The position numbers and the translations under genes are program-made. From assembly GCF_022758885.1 (NCBI RefSeq), contig NZ_JALEBH010000001.1, forward strand, positions 2,635,501-2,699,500: 64,000 bases of DNA. Direction: 5' to 3'. The notes beneath the pieces were generated by a model. That model ran no database searches, had not been told where the DNA came from, and saw only the letters and a program-made list of their open reading frames with translations. This DNA comes from Sphingobium sp. BYY-5 (lineage in GTDB: Bacteria > Pseudomonadota > Alphaproteobacteria > Sphingomonadales > Sphingomonadaceae). How positions within the stretch are numbered: the first letter of the stretch is position 1; the number at the start of each line of letters is the position of its first letter. Below are positions 50,920 to 60,040 of this stretch, piece after piece.

Positions 50920-52367
50920 CCGTCCGCCGCCGCTGTGGACAGGCCCAGGCCCGGCACGCCGATCGATCGCTTGCCCGAAAAATCGGTGCGCGCGACGATG
51001 ACGCCCAGCTTTTCCATATAGTCGATCAGCCGTCGCACCCGCCCCGGCGAACTGGTGCCATAGGCGCGCGCCAGAGCCGTGTCGTCGGGGCAGGGCTGCC
51101 CATCCAGCGCCGCGCGCGCGATCAGCAGGAAGGGAGCGAGCATATCCTCCGGCACCGGATCGGCGGCTTTGATCGCATCCTGCCAGCGCGGGTCGTCGGC
51201 GTCGGCCATGCCCGCCTGCGCCATGGCGAAGCGCTTGCGGAAGGCGGGCAGGTCGAGCGGCGAGCGCTTCAGGCCCTTCATCCGGCAACGTACGCCGAAA
51301 TCCTGGAAGAGGGCCGACACGCTGGGCGCGGCCTCGCCCAGATCGGCGACGATATCCTCCAGCACGGCGATGACGATCGGCTCATTCTGGCCGAAGTCCA
51401 GTTCCGGCGCGGCGGGCTTTGCCGACGGCACATCGGCCAGCGCGCGCATGATCTCCTCTGCGGCGCGCGGCGGCGGATCGGCGCGGGGCGGGGGAGGGGG
51501 CAGCGCTTCTTCCTCGACATTGGCGAAGAGCAGTTCCTGAAAATCCTCGCCGGTCGTGACTGGGGGCGGCATCAGCTTGTGGGTGCCGCCGCGCGTGCCG
51601 GTCTTGACCGCGCCGATCTTCACCGCCACCGGGCGGCGCGCGATCGCGGGGCCAAGGCCCAGGAAGCGGCCGCGCTCCAGATCGCGGATCTGCTCGGCCT
51701 GCCGCCGCTCCATGCCCAGCAGGTCGGCCGCGCGGGCCATGTCGATATCCAGAAAGGTGCGCCCCATCAGGAAGTTGGACGCCTCGGCCGCGACATTCTT
51801 GGCGAGCTTGGCGAGCCGCTGGGTGGCGATCACGCCCGCCAGACCGCGCTTGCGCCCGCGGCACATCAGGTTGGTCATGGCGGCGAGGGACAGGCGGCGC
51901 GCTTCGTCCGACACATCGCCTGCGGAGACGGGCGCGAACATCTGCGCCTCGTCCACCACCACCAAAGCGGGATACCATTGGTCGCGCGGCGCATCGAACA
52001 GGGTCGACAGGAAGGTCGCGGCGCATTTCATCTGCGCTTCCAGTTCCAGCGATTCCAGGCTCAGCACCACCGACGCGCGATGTTCGCGGATGCGCGCCGC
52101 CATCTTGACGATCTCGCGCTCATTATAGTCGCCCGCGTCGATCACCACATGGCCATATTCGTCGGCCAGCGTGACGAAATCGCCCTCCGGGTCGATCACC
52201 ACCTGCTGCACCATCGGTGCGCTTTCCTCCAGCAGGCGGCGCAACAGATGCGATTTGCCCGACCCTGAATTGCCCTGGACGAGCAGACGGGTGGCGAGCA
52301 ATTCCTCCACGTCGACCAGAACGGCATTGCCGTTGCTGTCGGTTCCTATGCTGATGCTGGCGGTCAC
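50916..52367 (-). CDS. HerA-like / DUF87 P-loop ATPase
   Basis: A 483-residue protein if the GTG at 52367 is used; ATGs 35 and 27 codons upstream are possible. LLVQGNSGSGKSHLLRRLLEE is Walker A, ALVVVDEAQMFAP is Walker B, and RGRKRGLAGVIATQRLAKLAKNVAAEASNFLMGRT is the sensor/arginine-finger region of HerA-VirB4-FtsK-type ATPases. A Pro-rich linker (EEEALPPPPPRADPPPR) leads to a C-terminal winged-helix-like part. HerA-like proteins pump DNA or work in repair and defence; no NurA nuclease is next to it. It is coupled to the phosphatase. Confidence 0.82.
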   Translation of the reverse strand: MTASISIGTDSNGNAVLVDVEELLATRLLVQGNSGSGKSHLLRRLLEESAPMVQQVVIDPEGDFVTLADEYGHVVIDAGDYNEREIVKMAARIREHRASVVLSLESLELEAQMKCAATFLSTLFDAPRDQWYPALVVVDEAQMFAPVSAGDVSDEARRLSLAAMTNLMCRGRKRGLAGVIATQRLAKLAKNVAAEASNFLMGRTFLDIDMARAADLLGMERRQAEQIRDLERGRFLGLGPAIARRPVAVKIGAVKTGTRGGTHKLMPPPVTTGEDFQELLFANVEEEALPPPPPRADPPPRAAEEIMRALADVPSAKPAAPELDFGQNEPIVIAVLEDIVADLGEAAPSVSALFQDFGVRCRMKGLKRSPLDLPAFRKRFAMAQAGMADADDPRWQDAIKAADPVPEDMLAPFLLIARAALDGQPCPDDTALARAYGTSSPGRVRRLIDYMEKLGVIVARTDFSGKRSIGVPGLGLSTAAADG

Positions 52368-52481
52368 GACTGCGTCTTTGGCCCAGCCTGTGGCATGGGC
52401 GCAACCCGCTTTACGCGAACCATGCGGTGAAGGGCGGATTTCCTTGACCATCTCGGTGTTGCGATGCAGCATCGGCCGCCT

Positions 52482-55184
52482 ATGGCGACTCTGTTATCCA
52501 CCCCCGCATCCCCTGCCATCACGCAGAATCCCGACATCCGTTATCTGGGCCGCCTGCTGGGTGACGTCATTCGCGCCTATGGGGGGGAGAAACTCTACAA
52601 GCAGACCGAATATATCCGGTCCGCCTCGGTCGATCGGGCGCGGGGCATCCAGGGGGCGGACGTCACCGATACGGGGCTTGCCGCGCTCACCCTGGACGAC
52701 ACGCTCAATTTCACGCGCGGCTTCATGCTCTTCTCGATGCTCGCCAACCTGGCCGAGGACCGGCAGGGCGTGGCGGCCGAGCCGGGGGCGGACGTCGCCT
52801 CGGTGCTGGAACGGCTCGAATCGCATGGCATTGGCAAGGATGCTGTGCTCGACCTGCTGGCCCATTCGCTGATCGTCCCGGTGCTCACCGCCCACCCGAC
52901 CGAGGTGCGGCGCAAGAGCATGATCGACCACAAGAACCGCATCGCGGACCTGATGCACATCAAGGATGCGGGCCGGACCGAGACCGACGATGGCGAGAAT
53001 CTGGACGAGGCGATCTTTCGCCAGATCGCCCTGCTCTGGCAGACGCGCCCGTTGCGGCGGGAAAAATTGTTCGTTCAGGACGAAATCGACAATGTCCTGA
53101 CCTATTTTCGCGACATCTTCCTGCCGGTGCTGCCCGCCCTCTATGCCCGCTGGGAACGGGTGCTGGGCGCGCGGCCGCAAAGCTTCCTGCGTGTGGGCAA
53201 CTGGATCGGCGGTGATCGCGACGGCAATCCCTTCGTCCAGGCGGCGCAACTGCGCTCGGCGCTTGGACGCGGTTGCGAAGCGGCACTCGCCTTCTACATG
53301 GACGGCGTCCATGCGCTGGGCGCGGAACTGTCGCTTTCGACCGAACTGGCCCATGTGCCGCAGGCGGTGCTGGACCTGGCCGAAGCGAGCGGGGACGCTT
53401 CGCCCAGCCGCAAGGATGAACCCTATCGCCGCGCGATTTCGGGCATCTACGCCCGGCTCGCGGCCACCTGCGTCGCGTTGACCGGCGCGCAGCCGGCGCG
53501 GCCCTCCAGCCTGAAGGGCGAAGCCTATGGCGCGCCGCAGGAATTGCGCCGCGACCTGGTGACGGTCGCGCAGGGCCTCGCCAGCGAGGGCGACGGCGCA
53601 TTGGCGACCGGCGGCGCGCTCGGCCGCCTGATCCGGGCAGTCGAAACCTTCGGCTTCCACCTCGCCACGCTCGACATGCGGCAGAACAGCGCCGTGCATG
53701 AGCGGGTCGTCGCCGAACTGCTGCGGCAAGCCGGGGTGGAGGCGGACTATCTCGCCCTCGACGAATATGCGCGCATCGCCCTGCTGCGCCGGGAACTGGC
53801 AAACAACCGGCCGCTGGGGTCGCGCTTTTCCGACTATTCGGAAGAGACGGCGTCGGAACTGGCGATCGTCCATGCCGCCGCCGAAGCGCATCGCGTCTAC
53901 GGTCCGCAATGCATCACCCATTATATCATCTCCAAGGCCGAAAGCGTGTCCGATATGCTGGAGGTCAACATCCTGCTCAAGGAAGCGGGCCTGTGGCGCG
54001 CGGGCGCGGACGGTGCGCCGCCCCAGGCTGCGATCATGGCGATCCCGCTGTTCGAGACCATCGCCGATCTGGAGGCCGCGCCGTCGATCATGACCGCCTA
54101 TTTCGGTCTGCCCGAAATCGCGGATGTGGTGCAGGCGCGGGGCCATCAGGAAGTGATGATCGGCTATTCGGACAGCAACAAGGATGGCGGCTACATCACC
54201 TCCACCTGGGGCCTGTACAAGGCGAGCCAGGCGCTGGAGCCGGTCTTTGCCAAGGCGGGTGCATCGATGCAGCTTTTCCACGGCCGGGGCGGCGCGGTCG
54301 GGCGCGGGGGCGGGTCCGCCTTCGCGGCGATCCAGGCCCAGCCCAAGGGCAGCGTGCAGGGCCGCATCCGCATCACCGAACAGGGCGAGGTGATCGCCGC
54401 CAAGTTCGGCACGCGCGACGTCGCCATGACGAACCTGGAGGCGATGACCAGCGCCACCCTGCTCGCCAGCCTGGAGCCGGAGGGCATTTCGCAACATGAT
54501 GCCGCCCGTTTCGCCGGCGCCATGGACGAACTGTCGAAAAACGCCTTCGCCGCTTATCGCGACCTGGTCTACGACACGGAGGGGTTCAAGGATTTCTTTC
54601 GTCAGTTGACCCCGATCCAGGAAATTTCCGGCCTCAAGATCGGTTCGCGCCCGGCCAGCCGCACCAAGAGCAGCGCGATCGAGGATCTGCGCGCCATCCC
54701 CTGGGTGTTCAGTTGGGCGCAGGCGCGCGTGATGCTGCCGGGCTGGTATGGCGTGGGCCATGCATTGGCGGCGTTCGAGGACAAGGCGCTGCTGGCCGAC
54801 ATGGCGCAGAGCTGGTCGTTCCTCAAGTCTGCGCTCGCCAATCTGGAAATGGTGCTGGCCAAGTCGGACCTGGGCATCGCCGCGCAATATCTGCCGCTGG
54901 TCGAGGATCAGGGGCAGGCCGAGAGCTTCTTCGGCCGCATCCGCGAAGGCTGGGGGCTGGCCCATGATGGCCTGCTCGCCGTCACCGGCCAGTCGCGGTT
55001 GCTGGAAAAAAGTCCAAGCCTCGAAACCTCGATCCGCCTGCGCCTGCCCTATATCGAGCCGCTGAACCTGCTCCAGGTGGAATTGCTGAAACGCCACCGC
55101 GCCGGTGAGGATGATCCGCGCATCAAGGAAGGGATCGAACTGTCGATCAACGCCATCGCGACGGCGCTGCGCAACAGCGGTTGA
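52482..55184 (+). CDS. ppc: Phosphoenolpyruvate carboxylase
   Basis: A 900-residue protein of normal length. VLTAHPTEVRRKSMIDH contains the catalytic His, GDRDGNPFV the PEP site, ISKAESVSDMLEV, and GYSDSNKDGGYITSTWGLYKA plus FHGRGGAVGRGGG the second catalytic block; the C-terminus ends ATALRNSG. It replenishes oxaloacetate from PEP and bicarbonate. It is divergent from the ATPase gene across about 114 bases. The ATG at 52482 begins the usual N-terminus; one six codons earlier is possible. Confidence 0.97.
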   Translation: MATLLSTPASPAITQNPDIRYLGRLLGDVIRAYGGEKLYKQTEYIRSASVDRARGIQGADVTDTGLAALTLDDTLNFTRGFMLFSMLANLAEDRQGVAAEPGADVASVLERLESHGIGKDAVLDLLAHSLIVPVLTAHPTEVRRKSMIDHKNRIADLMHIKDAGRTETDDGENLDEAIFRQIALLWQTRPLRREKLFVQDEIDNVLTYFRDIFLPVLPALYARWERVLGARPQSFLRVGNWIGGDRDGNPFVQAAQLRSALGRGCEAALAFYMDGVHALGAELSLSTELAHVPQAVLDLAEASGDASPSRKDEPYRRAISGIYARLAATCVALTGAQPARPSSLKGEAYGAPQELRRDLVTVAQGLASEGDGALATGGALGRLIRAVETFGFHLATLDMRQNSAVHERVVAELLRQAGVEADYLALDEYARIALLRRELANNRPLGSRFSDYSEETASELAIVHAAAEAHRVYGPQCITHYIISKAESVSDMLEVNILLKEAGLWRAGADGAPPQAAIMAIPLFETIADLEAAPSIMTAYFGLPEIADVVQARGHQEVMIGYSDSNKDGGYITSTWGLYKASQALEPVFAKAGASMQLFHGRGGAVGRGGGSAFAAIQAQPKGSVQGRIRITEQGEVIAAKFGTRDVAMTNLEAMTSATLLASLEPEGISQHDAARFAGAMDELSKNAFAAYRDLVYDTEGFKDFFRQLTPIQEISGLKIGSRPASRTKSSAIEDLRAIPWVFSWAQARVMLPGWYGVGHALAAFEDKALLADMAQSWSFLKSALANLEMVLAKSDLGIAAQYLPLVEDQGQAESFFGRIREGWGLAHDGLLAVTGQSRLLEKSPSLETSIRLRLPYIEPLNLLQVELLKRHRAGEDDPRIKEGIELSINAIATALRNSG

Positions 55185-55254
55185 GGGGCAGGGGGAACAG
55201 GGCAGCGGCCGACTATCGCCGTCGCTTCTTGTTCTTCTCATGACTTCCGGACGA

Positions 55255-56409
55255 TCAGGCCCAGAATTGCGCCAGTTTCTGTACGGATGCGGCGGCGGCT
55301 TCATGGTCGACGTCTTCGTTGGCGTCGCCATAGCCGAACCATTCGTCCTGTCCGACCTCCTGGACGACGATGCCGTCGCGACGTGCGAGCATGGACAGCG
55401 CCCCGTAATAGATGCCGTAGGTCGCCCCGGCCTGCGGGATCAGCCATGCGATCTGCCCGCGCACGGGCACGATGCTCTCGTCGCGCCATAGCGCCCGCGC
55501 ACCATAGCCGGTGCAGTTGATGATCGCCTTCTGCTTGAGGCGGGCAAGCTCACCGGGTTGGTGAAACTCCATCGGCACGATGCGGCCACCGGCAATCAGG
55601 AAATCATTGGTCAGTTGATGCGCCAGGTCGGCGACATTGAAGGTCAGCGAACTGTTGCGGCGGACAAAGGCGGGGCGGAAGGGATGCGTGCCGGGCGCCA
55701 TGTCGACCGATCGCGGCATGATGTCGCGCAGCCGGCTTTCCAGGTGGAGAAACTCGTCGGGCCGTTCCACCGTCGTCGCAGCCGGTCGGCGGCCCTCGCC
55801 GAACGGCGTGTCGGACAGGATATAGCGGTCGGTCCATTCGACCGGATCGCCCGGCAGGCCGAGATAGCTTTGGTATATATTGAAGGAGGCGCGCGCCATC
55901 GCTTCCCATCGGGCGCCGAAGCCGGGATCGACGGCCTTCTGCATCGCGACGCGGCTGTCGGGCGACCAGGTGCCCGTGGCGCGGGCAGAGCGGACCTGGG
56001 GGAATTGCTCCTTGGCATAGATGGTGACGTTTGCACCGGCCCGCTGCGCGGTGAGCGCGGCGGTGATGCCCAGCGCACCCGCGCCGATCACCGCCACGTC
56101 GCGGATGCCGTCGGCCAATGCCATGCCCACCGCGATGTCGGCCGACCCCCAGCTTAGCGACCAGCCGCTGCCGCCATGACCATAATTATGGACGACCCGC
56201 TTGCGTCCGACCTCCTCAACCTCGATGCGTGGTCCTGCGGCGCGAAAGGGGCGCAGGCAGACGGTCGTGCGGAAAATGCGATCGGGGGTCGCGCGGATCG
56301 GCTCGATTCCGGCGAAAGGATCGAAGGGAGCGACCGCCCGTGCGGCGGTTGCGAGCGTGACTGCGCCCAGGCCGCCGATCGTCCGCCCCAGAAATGCCCG
56401 TCTGTCCAT
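55255..56409 (-). CDS. Tat-exported FAD-dependent oxidoreductase (D-amino-acid oxidase family)
   Basis: A 384-residue protein starting MDRRAFLGRTIGGLGAVTLATAARAVA, a twin-arginine signal. HNYGHGGSGWSLSWGSADIAV and DVAVIGAGALGITAALTAQRAGANVTIYAK (Rossmann GxGxxG) followed by RSARATGTWSPDSR are DAO-family features, as is INCTGYGARALWRDESIVPVRGQIAWL. The HGGSGW segment occurs before the Rossmann fold, an arrangement seen in D-aspartate/D-amino-acid oxidase relatives with permuted order. It is likely folded with FAD in the cytoplasm then exported. The substrate is unknown. Confidence 0.8.
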   Translation of the reverse strand: MDRRAFLGRTIGGLGAVTLATAARAVAPFDPFAGIEPIRATPDRIFRTTVCLRPFRAAGPRIEVEEVGRKRVVHNYGHGGSGWSLSWGSADIAVGMALADGIRDVAVIGAGALGITAALTAQRAGANVTIYAKEQFPQVRSARATGTWSPDSRVAMQKAVDPGFGARWEAMARASFNIYQSYLGLPGDPVEWTDRYILSDTPFGEGRRPAATTVERPDEFLHLESRLRDIMPRSVDMAPGTHPFRPAFVRRNSSLTFNVADLAHQLTNDFLIAGGRIVPMEFHQPGELARLKQKAIINCTGYGARALWRDESIVPVRGQIAWLIPQAGATYGIYYGALSMLARRDGIVVQEVGQDEWFGYGDANEDVDHEAAAASVQKLAQFWA

Positions 56410-56432
56410 CGACTGTCCCCCACATCCGGCTG

Positions 56433-56587
56433 AGAGTTTGTCTCGAAATGCGCCTTTGGCGCATCCGCACTGGCCCACACCCCCACCCGACCGCCCAGAC
56501 ATGGTATCCTGATGGGCGGTCGGGTGGGGGTGTGGGCCGGTGCGGCCTTTCGAAATGCGCTCTTTCGCGCATTTCGAGACAGGCTCT
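56433..56587. repeat. 155-bp inverted-repeat element with long complementary arms
   Basis: The inner arms are GGCCCACACCCCCACCCGAC continuing to CGCCCA at 56497, and TGGGCGGTCGGGTGGGGGTG from 56513, around a 15-base loop. The outer arms TCTCGAAATGCGC and GCGCATTTCGAGA are also complementary, each also forming a small local hairpin. It is a strong cruciform/hairpin former. The rest of the 419-bp gap before 56829 (56588-56810) shows no convincing gene. Confidence 0.85.
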
Positions 56588-56828
56588 GAGATAAAACGAA
56601 GTTTCCCGGCATAACCGCAACTATGCCGACGGGCGCCCTGTCGCACAAGCGCTGGCCCCGCGCCCGCAACGGGCGGGAGCAAGGGGCCTCTGCCCGCCAT
56701 GTGGGTGAAAAAACCGCTTCTGCGATGGCCATGCCGCCCAAACTATTGGCCTGCGTGATAATTTCCGGTTGATCGCGGGCGTTGTTCGTGAAATTCTTAT
56801 GACAGGGTCATATAAGGAGGACGGGGTC

Positions 56829-57179
56829 TTGGCGACGATATTGGACGATCGGGGGCAGGGGCGCACCGGTTATGCCAAGCGGATCAGCAGTCACCTTGCG
56901 GCCGCGCTCGTCACTTTCTGCCTGCTTCAGATTTTCATCGTCGCGAAGATGGGCGGATCGCTCGCCCTGCATCTGGGCATCATCATTGCGATAGGCGGCT
57001 ATGCCGTTGCCGCGCGCGCGCTGGAACGGCGCTGGCAGATGCTGGAACAGGGCGGCCTGTCGCGAGGCGGCCTGGCATTGCGTTTCCGGCGCGACCTGCT
57101 GCAGCTTTGGGGCGCCAGCCTGGTCGGCGCGCTGCTGTGGATTCCGGTGGCGATCATCTTCCGCTTCCTCTTCGGCTGA
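56829..57179 (+). CDS. Small inner-membrane protein of unknown function, TTG start
   Basis: A 116-residue protein if translation begins at the TTG at 56829, which has a near-perfect AAGGAGG eight bases upstream; an in-frame ATG at 56769 lacks such a site. Two to three hydrophobic segments are seen: HLAAALVTFCLLQIFIVAKM, LALHLGIIIAIGGYAVAARAL and LLQLWGASLVGALLWIPVAIIFRFLF. It is convergent with pspF, 32 bases away. I do not recognise the family. Confidence 0.72.
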   Translation: MATILDDRGQGRTGYAKRISSHLAAALVTFCLLQIFIVAKMGGSLALHLGIIIAIGGYAVAARALERRWQMLEQGGLSRGGLALRFRRDLLQLWGASLVGALLWIPVAIIFRFLFG

Positions 57180-57211
57180 CCGCTCGCCAACATTGGGCGG
57201 GCAATGATGAT

Positions 57212-58240
<1,029 letters not shown>

Positions 58241-58263
58241 GCGCCAACTTATGGTGAAATTTC

Positions 58264-58281
58264 CCACTCCTTGGCAAGTGG
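58264..58281. promoter_or_regulatory. Candidate PspF upstream activating site
   Basis: CCACTCCTTGGCAAGTGG is an inverted repeat, CCACT and AGTGG around eight bases. It lies about 70 bases upstream of the sigma-54 promoter and 24 bases from the pspF start, the expected place for an enhancer that also lets PspF regulate itself. Confidence 0.45.
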
Positions 58282-58342
58282 TATATCGACGCAACCTGAC
58301 CGAATGCATGAAAAATCCCGAAAATCCGCCAATTTTCGAAAT

Positions 58343-58358
58343 TGGCACGCCCCCTGCA
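58343..58358 (+). promoter_or_regulatory. Sigma-54 (-24/-12) promoter of the psp operon
   Basis: TGGCACGCCCCCTGCA matches the consensus TGGCACG-N4-TTGCA with one mismatch; the invariant GG and GC are twelve bases apart. A/T-rich DNA (AAAAATCCCG, AATTTTCGAAATT) just upstream could bind IHF. It lies 67 bases before the small exported ORF. Confidence 0.88.
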
Positions 58359-58424
58359 AAGTTACGGGCAATCCGCATCGAAACGCGGAAAGCATATGAA
58401 GGCCAAGGTTCAGGGAGTAAGACT

Positions 58425-58598
58425 ATGGAAAAGCAGACCAACAGCATTCGCGAAATCGGCCAACTGATGTCGGTCGCCATCGCCGCCGTCCTGTTCGGAT
58501 CAACCATGATCCTTTCGGCGGTCGGTCCGGCCCGCGCCAGCGAAGCCCCGATACTCGCGACCCAAGCTACCCCTGCGACCCTGCGCTATCTGGCGTAG
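58425..58598 (+). CDS. Small exported protein, first gene after the psp sigma-54 promoter
   Basis: A 57-residue frame from the ATG at 58425, with GGGAG eight bases upstream. It starts MEKQTNSIREIGQLM, then a hydrophobic signal-like segment SVAIAAVLFGSTMILSAVGPARA with an ARA-S cleavage-like end, leaving a mature peptide of about 18 residues (EAPILATQATPATLRYLA). It lies between the promoter and pspA, so it should be induced with the psp genes. Longer in-frame readings upstream run back through pspF and are not credible. Function unknown. Confidence 0.65.
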   Translation: MEKQTNSIREIGQLMSVAIAAVLFGSTMILSAVGPARASEAPILATQATPATLRYLA

Positions 58599-58681
58599 GG
58601 ATCGCGATACCCCGGCCGGGGCGGGAATGCCCCCTCTCGCCCGCCCCGGCACTTGATATAGAAGAGACGACCAGGAGTATA

Positions 58682-59353
58682 ATGATGGGTATTTTCTCCC
58701 GCACCCGCGACATCATCGCCGCCAATGTGACCGACCTGCTCGACAAGGCGGAAGACCCCGCGAAGATGATCCGCATGATCATCCTCGAAATGGAGGAGAC
58801 GCTGGTCGAGGTGCGCGCATCGGCGGCCCGAACCATCGCCGACCAGAAGGAAATGCGCCGCCATATCGCCAAGCTGGGCGCGCTGCAGGACAGCTGGACC
58901 GACAAGGCGCAGCTCGCGCTGTCGAAGGATCGCGAGGATCTGGCCAAGGCCGCGCTGGTCGAGCGCCAGAAGGCGACCGACATGGCCGATCATCTCTCCC
59001 ACGAGATCGAGACGCTCGACGATGCGCTCAAAGCCGCCGAGGAAGATATCGCCAAGCTGCAGGCCAAGCTGCGCGAGGCGCGCGCTCGCCAGAACAGCCT
59101 GGTGACCCGGATGCAGAGCGCCGAGAACCGCCTGCGCGTCCGCGAAGCCTATGCCGGCGAGAAGGTCAATGAGGCCTTTGCCCGCTTCGACATGCTGGAA
59201 CGCCGCGTCGACATGGCCGAGGGCCGCGCCGATGCGATGAGCCTGGGCCAGCAGCCCAAGACGCTGGAAGAGGAAATCGCGGAGCTGAAGTCGGCCGACA
59301 AGGTCGATGCCGATCTCGCCGCGCTCAAGGCCTCGATGAACAAGGAAGCCTGA
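58682..59353 (+). CDS. pspA: Phage shock protein A
   Basis: A 223-residue, almost wholly helical PspA/IM30 protein. MMGIFSRTRDIIAANVTDLLDKAEDPAKMIRMIILEMEETLVEVRASAARTIADQK is the amphipathic membrane-binding start plus the PspF-contact hairpin; long coiled coil follows to residue about 185. In the resting cell it binds and inhibits PspF; under envelope stress it coats the inner membrane as a scaffold. Start is one of two adjacent ATGs. Confidence 0.97.
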   Translation: MMGIFSRTRDIIAANVTDLLDKAEDPAKMIRMIILEMEETLVEVRASAARTIADQKEMRRHIAKLGALQDSWTDKAQLALSKDREDLAKAALVERQKATDMADHLSHEIETLDDALKAAEEDIAKLQAKLREARARQNSLVTRMQSAENRLRVREAYAGEKVNEAFARFDMLERRVDMAEGRADAMSLGQQPKTLEEEIAELKSADKVDADLAALKASMNKEA

Positions 59354-59357
59354 TACC

Positions 59358-59627
59358 ATGGAAGACGTGTTTCTGCCCGTGGTCGTGTGCGGCATGTTGT
59401 TCATCGGTATGCCCTGGCTGATCTTCCACTATGTCACCAAGTGGAAGCAGGCGCCCAAGATCACCGATGAGGATGAGCGGCTGCTGGACGAACTCCACCT
59501 GCTCGCCCGCCGCCTGGAGGAAAGGCTGCTGACGGTCGAACGGATCGTCGCCGCCGACAACCCCGATTTCCGCCCGCAACGCCCGGTACAGGGTGATGAC
59601 GATTATAATTTCGACCGGAGGAACTGA
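59358..59627 (+). CDS. pspB: Phage shock protein B
   Basis: An 89-residue protein with one N-terminal membrane helix (FLPVVVCGMLFIGMPWLIFHYVTKWK) and a cytoplasmic coiled coil (DEDERLLDELHLLARRLEERLLTVERIVAADNPDFRP). PspB with PspC senses membrane stress and relieves PspA inhibition of PspF. The C-terminal L-x-VERIVA-D motif recurs in the small proteins encoded after pspC. Confidence 0.95.
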   Translation: MEDVFLPVVVCGMLFIGMPWLIFHYVTKWKQAPKITDEDERLLDELHLLARRLEERLLTVERIVAADNPDFRPQRPVQGDDDYNFDRRN

Positions 59628-59628
59628 C

Positions 59629-60009
59629 ATGAGCGCCCGCCGCACCAAATTCTATCTCGACAAGCAGAATGGCAAGTGGATGGGCGTGTGCTCCGGCATC
59701 GCCGACTATACCGGGATCGACGTGGTCTGGGTCCGGGTCGGCGCGGTGCTGGTGACGCTGATGGGGGCCTTCCCCTGGACGCTGATCGCCTATTTCGCCG
59801 CCGCCTATTTCGCCGACAAGAAACCTTTGGGCCTCTATGCCGACCGGGACGACGAGAAATTCTGGCAGGGCGTGCGCACCAACCCGGCGCGCTCCACCCG
59901 CGACGTCCGCTCCAAATTCCGCGACATCGACCGCCGCCTCGCCGACATCGAGATCTATTATACCAGCCGCAACACGCGCCTGGCGGACGAGATTGACAGC
60001 CTGCGCTGA
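59629..60009 (+). CDS. pspC: Phage shock protein C
   Basis: A 126-residue protein with the PspC domain: KFYLDKQNGKWMGVCSGIADYTGIDVVWVRVGAVLVTLMGAFPWTLIAYFAAAYFADKKP, including one membrane segment. A basic cytoplasmic tail (RSKFRDIDRRLADIEIYYTSRNTRLADEIDSLR) ends with a helix like those of the following small proteins. GGAGGAA before the ATG at 59629; the pspB stop is one base upstream. Confidence 0.95.
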   Translation: MSARRTKFYLDKQNGKWMGVCSGIADYTGIDVVWVRVGAVLVTLMGAFPWTLIAYFAAAYFADKKPLGLYADRDDEKFWQGVRTNPARSTRDVRSKFRDIDRRLADIEIYYTSRNTRLADEIDSLR

Positions 60010-60040
60010 GCGCCTGGGAACATGATAGCAGGGAGTTGCA

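Noticed and set aside
50920..51288. Upstream extension of the phosphatase reading frame
   Set aside because: The region is inside the ATPase gene in another frame; homology to the phosphatase begins exactly at MSDPAILFVCLGN at 50919.
50916..52367. HerA-like ATPase as part of an antiviral defence system
   Set aside because: Its neighbours are a small phosphatase and PEP carboxylase; no nuclease, SIR2 or other defence partner is adjacent, so a defence label is not supported.
56588..56828. Possible small gene between the large palindrome and the TTG-start membrane protein
   Set aside because: Frames here lack a plausible ribosome-binding site and recognisable features; treated as non-coding.
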